61,201 nt of DNA. Origin: Actinomycetes bacterium. Lineage in GTDB: Bacteria; Actinomycetota; Actinomycetes; Streptosporangiales; Streptosporangiaceae. Position 1 is the first letter of the stretch, and each line of letters begins with the position of its first letter. A program made the position numbers and the translations under genes. The stretch is taken from positions 1-61,201 of the forward strand of contig JAOPYO010000478.1 in assembly GCA_025964575.1 (NCBI GenBank). Direction: 5' to 3'. Under the pieces are notes generated by a model. It made no database searches. It had not been told where the DNA came from and saw only the letters and a list, made by a program, of their open reading frames with translations. Shown piece by piece: positions 43,290 through 52,344 of the stretch.

Positions 43290-44026
43290 CCGCGCCGTCG
43301 ATGCGGCGGCTGACCGCCGTGGAACTCCGCAAGATGACCGACACCAGGTCGGGGCGCTGGCTGCTGATCATCGTCGCGCTCGCGGCGGTGGCGATGGTGG
43401 GTGTCGTGATCTTTGCCGCGAAACCCGGGGACCGGACGCTCAAAGAGATGTTCGTCGCCTCCCAGACCGGCGTCGCCATCCTGCTGCCCATCCTGGGGAT
43501 CCTGGCGGTGACCAACGAGTGGTCCCAGCGGACCACCCTCACCACTTTCGCGCTGGTTCCCGAGCGACATCGGGTGGCGGGCGCCAAAATGTTCGCTGGA
43601 GCGGTACTGGCCGCAGCCGCCGTCATCGTCGGCGGCGTGACCGCCGTGGTGGGCCGCGCACTCGCCGGCATGCTCGGCAGGGCCGATGGTGGCTGGACGT
43701 TCCCGCCCTCGCTGATCGGCACGCTCGTGCTCGCGGCGGCGATCGGTGTCCTGGCCGGTGTGGCCTTCGGCATGATCTTCATGAACTCGCCGCTCGCCAT
43801 CGTGCTGTTCATCCTGGTCCCCACCGGGTGGACGGCTCTCGGCGAGACCGTCAAGGCGTTCAACAGACCCGCCGACTGGCTGGACCAGAACCGAACCATG
43901 AACGCGCTGTACGGGACCGGGATGACCGGTGAGGAGTGGGCGAAGGTCGGGACCTCGACGGCGCTCTGGCTGCTGCTCCCCCTGATCACCGGGGTCATAC
44001 GGCTGGCGCGCCGCGACCTGAAGTAG
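43286..44026 (+). CDS. ABC-2 type exporter permease
   Basis: 246 residues, six hydrophobic segments: WLLIIVALAAVAMVGVVIFA, VAILLPILGILAVTNEW, AGAVLAAAAVIVGGVTAVVG, LVLAAAIGVLAGVAFGMIF, AIVLFILVPTGW and LWLLLPLITGVIRLA. The segment TNEWSQRTTLTTFALVPERHRV is the common ABC-2 loop. Pairs with the ATPase at 42393; expression probably under the two-component system. Confidence 0.9.
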   Translation: MTAPSMRRLTAVELRKMTDTRSGRWLLIIVALAAVAMVGVVIFAAKPGDRTLKEMFVASQTGVAILLPILGILAVTNEWSQRTTLTTFALVPERHRVAGAKMFAGAVLAAAAVIVGGVTAVVGRALAGMLGRADGGWTFPPSLIGTLVLAAAIGVLAGVAFGMIFMNSPLAIVLFILVPTGWTALGETVKAFNRPADWLDQNRTMNALYGTGMTGEEWAKVGTSTALWLLLPLITGVIRLARRDLK

Positions 44027-44131
44027 GGGAGAAGCAGACCAGACCGGCGATCGTGTTCGCCTTGATCGGCGAGTCTGATTCCCGCGGCAGGGCATCCGGT
44101 GCCGTCGTCTCGCGCGCCTGGAGTGGCCGGC

Positions 44132-44171
44132 GGGCACCACCGAGGAGCGAGGCCAGGCCCTGGTGGTGCCC
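44132..44171. terminator. Hairpin between convergent genes
   Basis: GGGCACCACC (44132-44141) and GGTGGTGCCC (44162-44171) pair over ten bases with a 20-base loop. It lies between the permease gene and the convergent methyltransferase gene. No U-tract. Confidence 0.6.
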
Positions 44172-44205
44172 CTGCCCCGGCGCACTTCGACGGGGCCTCA
44201 GCTCG

Positions 44206-45279
44206 TCAGTCCGGCAGGCGTGAGGCTTGGATCAGGCCGGCCCCGACCGGCAGTGCCGTGATGTGGTCGGCTCGCAGTCCGGCGCGGTCGAGCAGCGCCA
44301 GGTACTCGGCGTGGGTACGTTCGCGGCCGCCGCCGAACAGCGCGAGCATCCGCATGTCCATGAACTTTCCGAAGTGGGGCTGGTCGTCGTCGGGAAGGAG
44401 ATAGTCCAGGAACAGGGCGCGGCTGCCGCCGGTCATGGCGTCCCGTACGGCGCGCAGGATGCGGAGGGCGTCCTCGTCGTCCCAGTTGTGGACGACGTTG
44501 GCGAGCACGTAGACATCGGCGCCTGCGGGCACTGCTGTGAAGAAGTCACCGGCGACCAGGTCACAGCGTTCAGCGATGCCGCGTGAGGTCAGGTAGCTCT
44601 TCGCGCCGGGCAGCACCTGGTCGAGCTCGAACAGGATCCCGCTGGTCTGGGGGTGAGCCTCCAGGATGGCCGCCAGGATGGTTCCGTTGCCTCCTCCGAC
44701 GTCCGCGACCGTCCGGACTCCGGTGAAGTCGTGGGCGGCGACCAGACTTTCGGCGAAGGCCCGTGACCTGCTGGTCATCCACGCTTCGAAGGCTTGCAAG
44801 AGCTCGGGGCGGCGATGGTAGTACTCGTACAGGGACCCGTGCGCGGCGGCGATCGGTGACGTTCCGGTCCGTACGGTCTGGGCCAGGGTGCCCATGGCCT
44901 CCCACGAGGTCGGTTCGCCCATGACGACGACGCCTGGGCGCATTGAGTCCATGCTGGTCGTGCACAGCAGTGTCCCGGCGTCGGTGAGGGCGTAGGTTCC
45001 GGGCCGCACCGTTGCCACCAGGTGCAGAGCGGCCGCTGTGCGCAGCAGCCGGCCGAGCGAGGTCGGGTCGGCCTGGCAGCGGTCGGCCAGCTCCTCGATG
45101 GTCAGCGGCCCGCTCTGCAGGTGGTCGGCGCACCGCAGGTCGACGAAGGCGTGCAGGGCCGTGAATTTCCACGTGCCGCTGAGCAGGGCCAAAATATGTG
45201 CGCGCGGGTCGCCGTTGTCGGCGAATCCGGCGGGTTCGGTGCTGGTCTGGTTCTGGCCGGGCGTCAAGGATGTCCTCAT
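44206..45279 (-). CDS. SAM-dependent O-methyltransferase (Methyltransf_2 family)
   Basis: 357 residues. N-terminal dimerisation/winged-helix domain (TWKFTALHAFVDLRCADHL, EELADRCQADPTSLGRLLR) and C-terminal SAM domain: VADVGGGNGTILAAIL (motif I), LVAGDFFTAVPAGADVYVL, and NVVHNWDDEDALRILRAV with the catalytic His. Relatives are carminomycin-type or caffeate-type O-methyltransferases of secondary metabolism. No biosynthetic genes adjoin it, so the substrate is unknown. Confidence 0.9.
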   Translation of the reverse strand: MRTSLTPGQNQTSTEPAGFADNGDPRAHILALLSGTWKFTALHAFVDLRCADHLQSGPLTIEELADRCQADPTSLGRLLRTAAALHLVATVRPGTYALTDAGTLLCTTSMDSMRPGVVVMGEPTSWEAMGTLAQTVRTGTSPIAAAHGSLYEYYHRRPELLQAFEAWMTSRSRAFAESLVAAHDFTGVRTVADVGGGNGTILAAILEAHPQTSGILFELDQVLPGAKSYLTSRGIAERCDLVAGDFFTAVPAGADVYVLANVVHNWDDEDALRILRAVRDAMTGGSRALFLDYLLPDDDQPHFGKFMDMRMLALFGGGRERTHAEYLALLDRAGLRADHITALPVGAGLIQASRLPD

Positions 45280-45570
45280 CTCGTTGTCTGCGGGCCGGAG
45301 AGGCGGATCGCAGGCGTTTCGCAGGGTGTCTCGGCTTGCTGAACCTCGAGAGAATGATCTCCGTTGATCAGTTCAGCTGTGCGGCCTTCGGGCACATCGA
45401 GATCTTCCAGTGCCCGTTGCGAACGATCAAGTACGCGCCGCGGATCTGACGGTGCGTGAAGCCTCCGCGATCCGCAATGGTGGAGACCGCCGCCACCAGA
45501 GCGGAATGCCGTGGCCAGGGGCGGGTGGAGGTGGCCAGACTGGGCGATGATCGGGGAGGTGGCGGCGGAG

Positions 45571-45735
45571 ATGACGGGCAGGGTGGCCACAGTGATCCTG
45601 TGGCGTCCGGTTGGGCCGACCGAGCTGGAGCTGGTCCGGGAGTCCGGGTGGCGGGCCTGGCCGCCTCGGCTGCCAAGATCAGCCGATCTTCTATCCGGTG
45701 TTGAACGTGGACTCCGCGATCAAGATCGCACGTGA
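45571..45735 (+). pseudogene. Hypothetical protein, frameshifted fragment
   Basis: From ATG 45571: TGRVATVILWRPVGPTELEL and VRESGWRAWPPRLP. After PPRLP one extra A (near 45678) shifts the frame; the continuation in the other frame is DQPIFYPVLNVDSAIKIARDWN. Together these match a family of uncharacterised actinobacterial proteins. Similarity stops at about 45742, where a different fragment begins. Upstream 45280-45570 holds no gene I can support; a minus frame ending RGAYLIVRNGHWKISMCPKA may be another remnant. Confidence 0.6.
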
Positions 45736-46221
45736 TTGGAATATGCCGCGCATGATCGGCCGCGGGTCCGTGCGGCCGCCGTACGGGCCGTTCGCCGCCT
45801 AGACGGCACGCTCCCGCGGATCGCCGGCATGCTCACCGATCCCGCCCCGGTCGTGGTCCGTGCCGTGACGGCCGCGCTGCGCAGCCAGCCTGATCCCGTG
45901 CCCACCTCTCGCCTGTGGGAGTTGCTGGACGGCGACCAGCCCCGACACGTACGGATCAGCGCGTTCAACCAGTTGCTCGCCCGCGACACCTGGACCCGGA
46001 TCCAAGCCGACCTCCAGCTCATCCACTCCACGGACACCGAACTCCGCAAGCGCGCCCACGTCGACCTCACCGGCTGGCTGGAGCGCGGCGCGGCCACCAC
46101 CTACACGACACCGACCAGTGCGACACACGAGGTGCTCGGCCCCTTGGTGGATGCGGCCGAAGCGGCACTTGGAACCGACCGGACGCGGCGGCTGCGCTGG
46201 TGTCTGGGCATCGATCGATAA
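45736..46221 (+). pseudogene. HEAT-repeat protein, C-terminal fragment
   Basis: 161 residues: RPRVRAAAVRAVRRLDGTLP, RIAGMLTDPAPVVVRAVTAA and later helices PRHVRISAFNQLLARDTWTR are HEAT-type repeats. The N-terminal repeats are missing and the frame opens in the middle of the foreign fragment before it. The C-terminus (RRLRWCLGIDR) looks natural. A deletion junction near 45740 probably joined this gene to the previous one. Confidence 0.5.
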
Positions 46222-46323
46222 CGGTCCAGGCCTTCTCGGTGGCACCCGGAAGGGGCCCGTCGCGGTGCGTCCGGCCGCTGGATGACCCCGGAAGGACCGC
46301 GAAGGTGGGGATCGGCGTCACCC

Positions 46324-47154
46324 TCACCCAGCTCCCTGGCCCCTGATCCCGGGGAGGAGCTCGGCGGTGGCCTCGCGGAGCCGACGGCGGACCGTGTCGT
46401 CGTACGCGTCCGCGTGAGCGCGCGACTCGGACCTGCCATCGAAGAAGCGACCGGTCACCGCCGGGCCCTCGTCGACCAGCCGGAGCACAGCGTCACCTCC
46501 GTCCTCGACGGTCGACCATGGCGTGACACCCGCGTCCCGCACCATGTCGGTGTCCATGAACGTCGCCGGGTGGATGCAGTTGACGGCGACCCGGTCGCCG
46601 CGCAGCTCCTCCGCGAGGTCGAAGCTCCACGCGGCGAGGGCCAGTTTGCTCCGGCAGTAGGCGAGTGTGCCGTTGTAGCGCCGGTCCATCCTCAGGTCGT
46701 CGAAGTCGATCGAGTCCTGGCCGAGCGAGCCCTCGTTGACGATCCGCGCCGGGGCGGCGGCCTTCAGCAGGGGCAGCAGCAGCCGCGTGAGCAGCACCGG
46801 AGCGAGATAGTTCACGGCGAATCGCAGCTCGTTGCCGTCGGCGCTCAGATGCCGGTCCGGCCCTGGGTTCCCGGAGCCGATCCCGGCGTTGTTGACGAGT
46901 ACGTCGAGCCGGTCGTGGTCCTTCGCCACCCGCTCGGCGAGCGCCCGTACGTCGTCGAGCGAGGCCAGGTCGGCGACGTACGGCACGAGACGGGCGCCCA
47001 GCCCGCCTCCGCCCAGCTCGCCCACGAGCCGGTCCAGCTTTCCTTGATCCCGCCCGTGAAGGAGCAGGTTCTCCCCGCGCGCAGCCAGCCGCTCGGCCAG
47101 GTAGCGCCCCACTCCGGCGGTGGACCCGGTGATCAGGATCGTACGGTCGGGCAT
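46324..47154 (-). CDS. Short-chain dehydrogenase, WWOX/retinol dehydrogenase-like
   Basis: 276 residues. TGSTAGVGRYLAERLAARG (NADP-type loop), HGRDQGKLD with Arg after strand 2, VNNAGIGSG, FAVNYLAPVLLT and active-site YCRSK with an upstream Ser in NEGSLGQ. Typical of the protochlorophyllide-reductase/WWOX-like SDR branch in actinomycetes. No operon partner. Substrate unknown. Confidence 0.88.
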   Translation of the reverse strand: MPDRTILITGSTAGVGRYLAERLAARGENLLLHGRDQGKLDRLVGELGGGGLGARLVPYVADLASLDDVRALAERVAKDHDRLDVLVNNAGIGSGNPGPDRHLSADGNELRFAVNYLAPVLLTRLLLPLLKAAAPARIVNEGSLGQDSIDFDDLRMDRRYNGTLAYCRSKLALAAWSFDLAEELRGDRVAVNCIHPATFMDTDMVRDAGVTPWSTVEDGGDAVLRLVDEGPAVTGRFFDGRSESRAHADAYDDTVRRRLREATAELLPGIRGQGAG

Positions 47155-47333
47155 GTGTCTCCCCCATCATGGTCGTGACGCCCTCCATCCTCGGCGTAGC
47201 CGACCGTACGAGCCAAATCACGGTATCCGGCAACGTTTGCCGCGCAGGCGGTGTGCGGCGGGGTGCGACTTCGCGCCCTTTCGATGGTCATCGCTGGTTG
47301 CTCTGTCGACCCGGGAAGGGCAGTGTGGCTTGA

Positions 47334-47975
47334 ATGAGTCAGGTCACGGTCCCGTCGGTGTCGCAGTCGTGGGGCTCGATCGATGCGTGGCTCGGCGTTC
47401 ACACGCCGCGGAGTCTGGCGACGCTGAACCCGCCCGCCGCGGACCTTGAGGTCCAGGCGGCGCAGCGTGCGATCGGTGTGGAGTTCCCGATCGATCTGGT
47501 CGAGTCGCTGAGCTGCCATGACGGGTTGCGCACGTGGGCCAATATCCTGCCCGAGGCACCGCCGTTGAACGCCCGGCACATCGCTGAGCACTGGCAGGCG
47601 TGCATGGACATCGCGGAGGTTGTCGATGGATTCGAGATTCATCCAGGCAACGAGGAGCCGTGGTGGCATCCCCTGTGGGTTCCGTGGGCCGAGGAGGATG
47701 GCGATGCCCAGGTGATCGATCTTCGTCCCGGTCCACACTGCGGACGCCTGGGGACCGCGGTCCACGACGGATGCGGTGACTTCTCCGACTCCTGGCCCAG
47801 CCTTGCCGCCTATCTACACGATGTGGCACAGGTTCTGCATGACGGTGGCGCAGTTCGGGGCTGGTATCCCTATCTCACCGAAGACCATGAGCTGTGGTGG
47901 GATCGCGGTGACGACCGCCGGTCACTCAATGGTGATCCACTGTGGCGAGCACCCGTCGGACGTGTCCGGAGCTGA
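47334..47975 (+). CDS. SMI1/KNR4 family protein
   Basis: 213 residues. SWGSIDAWLGVHTPRSLATL, then GVEFPIDLVESLSCHDGLR (the SUKH core: acidic, FP..L..SL..HDG) and WHPLWVPWAEEDGDAQVIDL, with SWPSLAAYLHDVAQVL near the end. In bacteria SUKH proteins are often immunity proteins to secreted toxins, but here there is no toxin gene nearby and this subgroup is commonly solitary. Confidence 0.83.
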   Translation: MSQVTVPSVSQSWGSIDAWLGVHTPRSLATLNPPAADLEVQAAQRAIGVEFPIDLVESLSCHDGLRTWANILPEAPPLNARHIAEHWQACMDIAEVVDGFEIHPGNEEPWWHPLWVPWAEEDGDAQVIDLRPGPHCGRLGTAVHDGCGDFSDSWPSLAAYLHDVAQVLHDGGAVRGWYPYLTEDHELWWDRGDDRRSLNGDPLWRAPVGRVRS

Positions 47976-48045
47976 CCCGAGCTCGTCTGGTAGATGGGTG
48001 CAACACGTTCGTTCTTGAACTCGGGCCCTTCCGGAAGCCTGGTGG

Positions 48046-48486
48046 TCAGCCTGCGAGTGCTGATTCCAGCTTGGTGAGTTGCTCGTCGTAGATGCGCTTC
48101 AGGCCTGCCGGTGCGAATGTGCGCTCGAAGAATCCGCCGATGCCGCTCGCGCCGTTCCAGGTGGTCTCGACCTGCACCTGTGTGCCTTCGCCTGCCGGTG
48201 AGACGGTCCATGTGGTCACCATGGTCGAGTTGGCGTCACGCTCCTCGAGGGTGTTGTCCCGAGGTGTGCTGACCGAGAGGAGGCAGTCGCGTATCCGTTT
48301 GCTGGTCGCGGCCAGTTTCCAGTGCACGATCGTGCCGGAACCCTGTCCGCCCTCGCGCACCTCGTATTCGCTGAAATGCTCGGTCAGGAGCTTCGCCCGC
48401 GTGCCGTCGTAGTCGCTGAGCGCCGCGAACACCTGTTCCGGGGTTGCGCTGAACGTCTTGTGTGTGGTTGCCGTGACTTGACCCAT
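48046..48486 (-). CDS. SRPBCC (START-like) family protein
   Basis: 146 residues from ATG 48486 with GAGG upstream. HKTFSATPEQVFAALSDYDG, SEYEVREGGQGSGTIVHWKL and STMVTTWTVSPAGEGTQVQV and the ending FERTFAPAGLKRIYDEQLTKL are those of the polyketide-cyclase-like SRPBCC proteins. Binds a hydrophobic ligand; which one is unknown. A longer frame to 48582 is rejected as it lacks similarity. Confidence 0.87.
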   Translation of the reverse strand: MGQVTATTHKTFSATPEQVFAALSDYDGTRAKLLTEHFSEYEVREGGQGSGTIVHWKLAATSKRIRDCLLSVSTPRDNTLEERDANSTMVTTWTVSPAGEGTQVQVETTWNGASGIGGFFERTFAPAGLKRIYDEQLTKLESALAG

Positions 48487-48547
48487 GGTCACCATCCTCT
48501 CGTACATCCGTGGCGGGGGATGGGCGACCCCGGAGTGGCCGAGGGCT

Positions 48548-49864
48548 TTACTTGCGCCGAGGCGCTGCCCAGCGGGCGCCACCTGCTGAGGTGGCGTCGG
48601 CTCGAGCCCTGAGGCTGGAGATCTTCGTGCGGCGCTGGTCTGGCTGACGGTGAGGAGCCGGGCGTTGGAGGTAGCGACGGGAACGCCGGCGTGGCCAGGT
48701 CTCGCGTGCCCTTACGCGATGCTCGACCCGTAGTTCGTCGCGCAGCCGGTCGATGTGGACGAGTAGTTCGCCGTGCAGTTGCCAGGTTTCAGGTTGACGG
48801 GCCGGATTCGCACGCAGCAGATCGGCGAGCTGGTCCCGCTGACGCTGTGCGGCGGCCAGGTGCCGCTCCAGCACGGGTTCCAGGGGCTCGGAGGTCGACG
48901 TGCTGTCCGCTCGTACGACCTGGCCGAAGGCCCGTATGGCCTTGGCCAGCTCCTGCAACGTGGCGACCAGACGATCCTGGGTGTCCCCGTCGTTCATCGG
49001 ACCGTCCGGATCCGGGCTGCGGGAGCGGTCGGCCATCGAACGGGCGAGGCCCCGGATGTTGATCGCAGCGAGTTCCAGCGTCTCCAGGCCGCTGCGCAGC
49101 GCGACCCCGGTGTGCGCGAGTCGCATAGCGCGCGGGTTGAGGCGGATGCTGTCCTCAGCCTCGCCGAGAGCCCGGTCCACCCGGTGGAGCTCACGACCCA
49201 GCGTCCGGGCCTGTGCCAGCCAGTCGTCGGCCGCACAGGGTGAGGCGTCTTCGCGGAGGCCATTGGCCATCCGGTCCAGGAGGGCGGCGAGCCTGCGGCT
49301 GAGGTCCTCGATCGCATCCTCCGCGGGCTGCACCCGCACAGGGGAGGCGATGAAGCCGGCGAGAAGACCGGTGGCCGCTCCGATCAGGGTCTCGACGATG
49401 CGGTCGGTCGCAGCCGTTCCGGCGGAGACGGAGAGGATGAGCATCGCGGAGATCGGTACCTCCAGGATGTGATCGCCGAGGCGTAGGGCGTAGCCCAGAA
49501 TGAGAGCGGCGGCGATCGAGAGACCCAGGCTCCACCAGGTGAATCCGGCAGACGCCGACAGCACGACCGCCACCAGGACGCCCGCCACCACGCTCGCGAT
49601 CCGCTGGACGGCGCTGCGCACCGTTTTGAACAGGGACACCTGCAGGACGAGCAACGCGGTCAGCGGTGCCAGCAGTGGCACCGGGCTCGGCTGCAACCAG
49701 AGAGCGAGCCCGTACGCCAGGACAGCCGTGACCGTCAGTCGGGTGACGAAGACCGCCATGGGCTGACCCTGGCGGCGCGCGACCCGCATCGAGCTCTGTG
49801 CGGGTCCTTTCACGGCCTCGAGGGCACGGCGACCGGAATCTGGGCGTTGAAGGACATTGGTCAT
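48548..49864 (-). CDS. FUSC-family membrane protein (aromatic acid exporter-like)
   Basis: 438 residues from ATG 49864; 49897 in frame is the other possible start. Six membrane helices in residues 40-175: VTRLTVTAVLAYGLALWL, LLAPLTALLVLQVSLF, SVVAGVLVAVVLSASAGF, LGLSIAAALILGYAL, ISAMLILSVSAGT, LIGAATGLLAGFIASPV. Then a long cytoplasmic helical part (180-410) and a basic tail. FUSC proteins include the AaeB efflux pump for hydroxybenzoates. A role in aromatic-acid tolerance would suit the catabolic island, but the gene is 20 kb away. Confidence 0.82.
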   Translation of the reverse strand: MTNVLQRPDSGRRALEAVKGPAQSSMRVARRQGQPMAVFVTRLTVTAVLAYGLALWLQPSPVPLLAPLTALLVLQVSLFKTVRSAVQRIASVVAGVLVAVVLSASAGFTWWSLGLSIAAALILGYALRLGDHILEVPISAMLILSVSAGTAATDRIVETLIGAATGLLAGFIASPVRVQPAEDAIEDLSRRLAALLDRMANGLREDASPCAADDWLAQARTLGRELHRVDRALGEAEDSIRLNPRAMRLAHTGVALRSGLETLELAAINIRGLARSMADRSRSPDPDGPMNDGDTQDRLVATLQELAKAIRAFGQVVRADSTSTSEPLEPVLERHLAAAQRQRDQLADLLRANPARQPETWQLHGELLVHIDRLRDELRVEHRVRARETWPRRRSRRYLQRPAPHRQPDQRRTKISSLRARADATSAGGARWAAPRRK

Positions 49865-50064
49865 CGGCACACCAAGTATCGAATCGTGGGGAGTCATGGG
49901 AAAGAGGGCTCGGACGCGCGGTCCCCGGGCGGCGGATAAGAAGACGCACCGCGACTCGGCCCGGGGAAGGCCCTCGTAGTTCCATCGCGCTTCGCGACCT
50001 GGTTATTCCCTGACCATGCCTTGACCTGCGCTGATGGCGCAAGGTGGCCGGGGGCGGAAGGGCG

Positions 50065-50280
50065 TTAGTTGAAGATCAGGTGGATGACGAACCAGGCGGC
50101 CAGCGCGCAGATGGTGATGATCCCGATAGGCCGCCACCACCGCCGCGGCCGGATGCCCAGCAACGCTCGTAGCCGCTCGCTGATCGTGTCGCCCCTCTTG
50201 CGGGTCAGGATGGCCGCGATCTCCACGGCGACGATGACAACGCCAAGGGTGGCCAGTAGCCACGCGGGAACCTCAGCCAT
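50065..50280 (-). CDS. Small two-helix membrane protein
   Basis: 71 residues; GGAAGG six bases before the ATG. Helices WLLATLGVVIVAVEIAAIL and IGIITICALAAWFVIHLIF flank a basic loop (TRKRGDTISERLRALLGIRPRRWWRP). No family known to me. The codon use and ribosome site support it as a real gene. Confidence 0.65.
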   Translation of the reverse strand: MAEVPAWLLATLGVVIVAVEIAAILTRKRGDTISERLRALLGIRPRRWWRPIGIITICALAAWFVIHLIFN

Positions 50281-50396
50281 GGGGGGCCTTCCGAACTGGG
50301 GATCTCGATGATCAGGACGCGAGGGCGCGGGAGATTTTAGGCGATTTTTATCTTATGGGGCCTCATCATGGGGTTCAGATGGAGCAACACGCCCGG

Positions 50397-51260
50397 TTAG
50401 TCGACCTCGGCGCTGCCGTTGACCCGAAGCTTGCGGCGGGCCCGTTCGTAGAAGGTCCTGTCACCCAGCCGGACGACCTGGGCAGCGGCACGCAGCGCGG
50501 TCACGGTCACCTGGTCCCCGGCGGACAGCTGCCCGACGACCACGCCGTCGACCTCAACGGCCAGCTCCCCGCAGGTCGGGAGCAGATCGAGGGTGACCTC
50601 CTCATCGGCGGACAGTACGAGGGCTCGGTTGAACGTCGAGTGAGCGGCCGCCGGCACGACGAGGAATCCCTCGACCGTCGGGGAAACGATGGGTCCACCG
50701 GCGGCGAAGCTGTAGGCGGTCGACCCCGTGGAAGTCGCCACGATGACCGCGTCCGCCGCGTACCGGACAAAGGGGTGGCCTTGCACCGAGACCGCCACGG
50801 CGGCCAACCCTTTGCCGGGGACCCGTACCAGGGCGATGTCGTTGAACGCGATCACGGCCGGGCCGCCGGGAAGGGTCGTCGACACCGCCATGCGGGCCTC
50901 GACCTGATAACGGTGATCGTCGATGGCCGACAGCGCGCGCGGCAGGTCGTCGACGTCGATCTCGGCGAGGAACCCCAGCCGGCCGAGGTTCACGCCGAGC
51001 ACGGGAGTACACAGGTTGGCGACCAGCCGCATGGTGCGCAGCATCGTGCCGTCACCGCCCAGGCTGACGAGCAGGTTGGCGCGGTCCACCAAAGCGCAGG
51101 CGTCGACCGGCACCGCGCTGCAGTCGATGCGCCCGATCTCCTCGGGGAGACCGAGCACCGTGACGCCCCGGCCACCGGCCCATTCGATGATGGTGTCGAT
51201 AGCGATCTTCGAGTTTCGCTGCGGGTGCAGCACGAGTCCCACCGTGTCGACCAAGCCCAT
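50397..51260 (-). CDS. nadK: NAD kinase
   Basis: 287 residues. SLGGDGTMLRTMRLVA holds the GGDGT motif; GVNLGRLGFLAEID, FNDIALVR, and STGSTAYSFAAGGPIVSP are diagnostic. It phosphorylates NAD to NADP with ATP (or polyphosphate). Length and motifs are complete. Actinomycetes commonly encode more than one; the housekeeping copy usually lies beside recN, which is not here, so this is probably a second NAD kinase. Confidence 0.94.
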   Translation of the reverse strand: MGLVDTVGLVLHPQRNSKIAIDTIIEWAGGRGVTVLGLPEEIGRIDCSAVPVDACALVDRANLLVSLGGDGTMLRTMRLVANLCTPVLGVNLGRLGFLAEIDVDDLPRALSAIDDHRYQVEARMAVSTTLPGGPAVIAFNDIALVRVPGKGLAAVAVSVQGHPFVRYAADAVIVATSTGSTAYSFAAGGPIVSPTVEGFLVVPAAAHSTFNRALVLSADEEVTLDLLPTCGELAVEVDGVVVGQLSAGDQVTVTALRAAAQVVRLGDRTFYERARRKLRVNGSAEVD

Positions 51261-51369
51261 AGCGACACTGTACGGGTCGGCGCCCGGGCGTCCGTTCTTC
51301 CAGTGTCGCTTTCCACTTTCCAGGCCTTCCGGCAGCCTCGAAAGCCCATCGACCTGGTGTCTCTCGCTG

Positions 51370-52230
51370 TCAGCCGACGTCGAGCTGTGCGATCTGCTCA
51401 GGAGTGAGCTGCAGCTCGACGGCGGCGAGGGAGTCCAGGATGGTTTCCGGCCGGCTCGAGCCTGGGATCGGGATGACGTTGGGGGACTTGGCCAGCATCC
51501 AGGCGAGGGTGACCTGCTGAGGGCTCACCCCGAGCGTCTGGGCGACATGCCGGAACGCCGCGTGGGCGGAGCCCAGTTCCGGCGCGTTGGAGATGCCACC
51601 GAGCGGGCTCCAGGGGAGGAACGCGATGTCGAGGTCCTGGCACAGCCGCAGCTCCGGTTCGCTGGAGCGGAAGGCTGGTGAGAACTGGTTCTGCACCGAG
51701 ACCAGGCGCCCGCCGAGGATGTCGTTGGCCAGGCGGATCTGGTCGGTGTTGGCGTTGGAGATCCCGGCCATGCGGATCTTGCCCTCGTCGAGCAGGTCGC
51801 GGATGGCCCCGATCGACTCCTCGTAGGGGACGGCGGGGTCCGGGCGGTGGAACTGGTAGAGGCCGATGGCCTCGACTCTGAGGCGCTTCAACGATGCCTC
51901 GCAGGCCTGCTTGAGGTGGGCCGATGATCCGTCCACCGTCCAGGTGCCGTCGCCGGGGCGCCGGTGGCCCCCCTTGGTCGCGACCAGGACATCGGCGGTG
52001 TCCGCGCTGTAGCCGGCGAGCGCCTTCGCGATCAAGGACTCGTTGTGCCCGACCTCGTCGGAGCCGACATGGTAGGCGTCGGCGGTGTCGATCAGGGTCA
52101 CACCGGCGTCCAGCGCGGCGTGGATGGTGGCGATGGAGCGGGTCTCGTCAGGTCGCCCCTCGATGGACATCGGCATCCCGCCGAGCCCGATGGCGCTGAC
52201 CTTCATGTCGCCGATGTGACGCTGGTGCAT
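51370..52230 (-). CDS. Aldo/keto reductase
   Basis: 286 residues. Catalytic Asp/Tyr in LIDTADAYHVG, Lys in VLVATKGGHRR, His in LYQFHRPDP; cofactor end IPIPGSSRPETILDSL (NADPH). Complete. Reduces aldehydes or ketones of unknown identity. Divergent from the LysR gene over 114 bp, which makes it the probable target of that regulator. Confidence 0.92.
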   Translation of the reverse strand: MHQRHIGDMKVSAIGLGGMPMSIEGRPDETRSIATIHAALDAGVTLIDTADAYHVGSDEVGHNESLIAKALAGYSADTADVLVATKGGHRRPGDGTWTVDGSSAHLKQACEASLKRLRVEAIGLYQFHRPDPAVPYEESIGAIRDLLDEGKIRMAGISNANTDQIRLANDILGGRLVSVQNQFSPAFRSSEPELRLCQDLDIAFLPWSPLGGISNAPELGSAHAAFRHVAQTLGVSPQQVTLAWMLAKSPNVIPIPGSSRPETILDSLAAVELQLTPEQIAQLDVG

Positions 52231-52344
52231 GGGACTCTCCAGACTCGGACGTGGTGGTGCGGGGTGTGTGTCTACGGTCGGCCAACCCCACTCAGATGTC
52301 CAACAGTAGAAATCGCTGGCAGTCAGTGGCTACAGTTCTAAGTC

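Noticed and set aside
44206-45279. O-methyltransferase as part of a secondary-metabolite cluster
   Set aside because: Neighbours are an exporter and gene fragments; no biosynthetic core gene is present.
45368-45510. Minus frame ending RGAYLIVRNGHWKISMCPKA as a SnoaL-like gene
   Set aside because: The ending resembles that fold, but there is no start and too little sequence to support a feature.
47334-47975. SMI1/KNR4 protein as immunity gene of a toxin system
   Set aside because: No polymorphic toxin, secretion signal gene or repeat cassette lies nearby.
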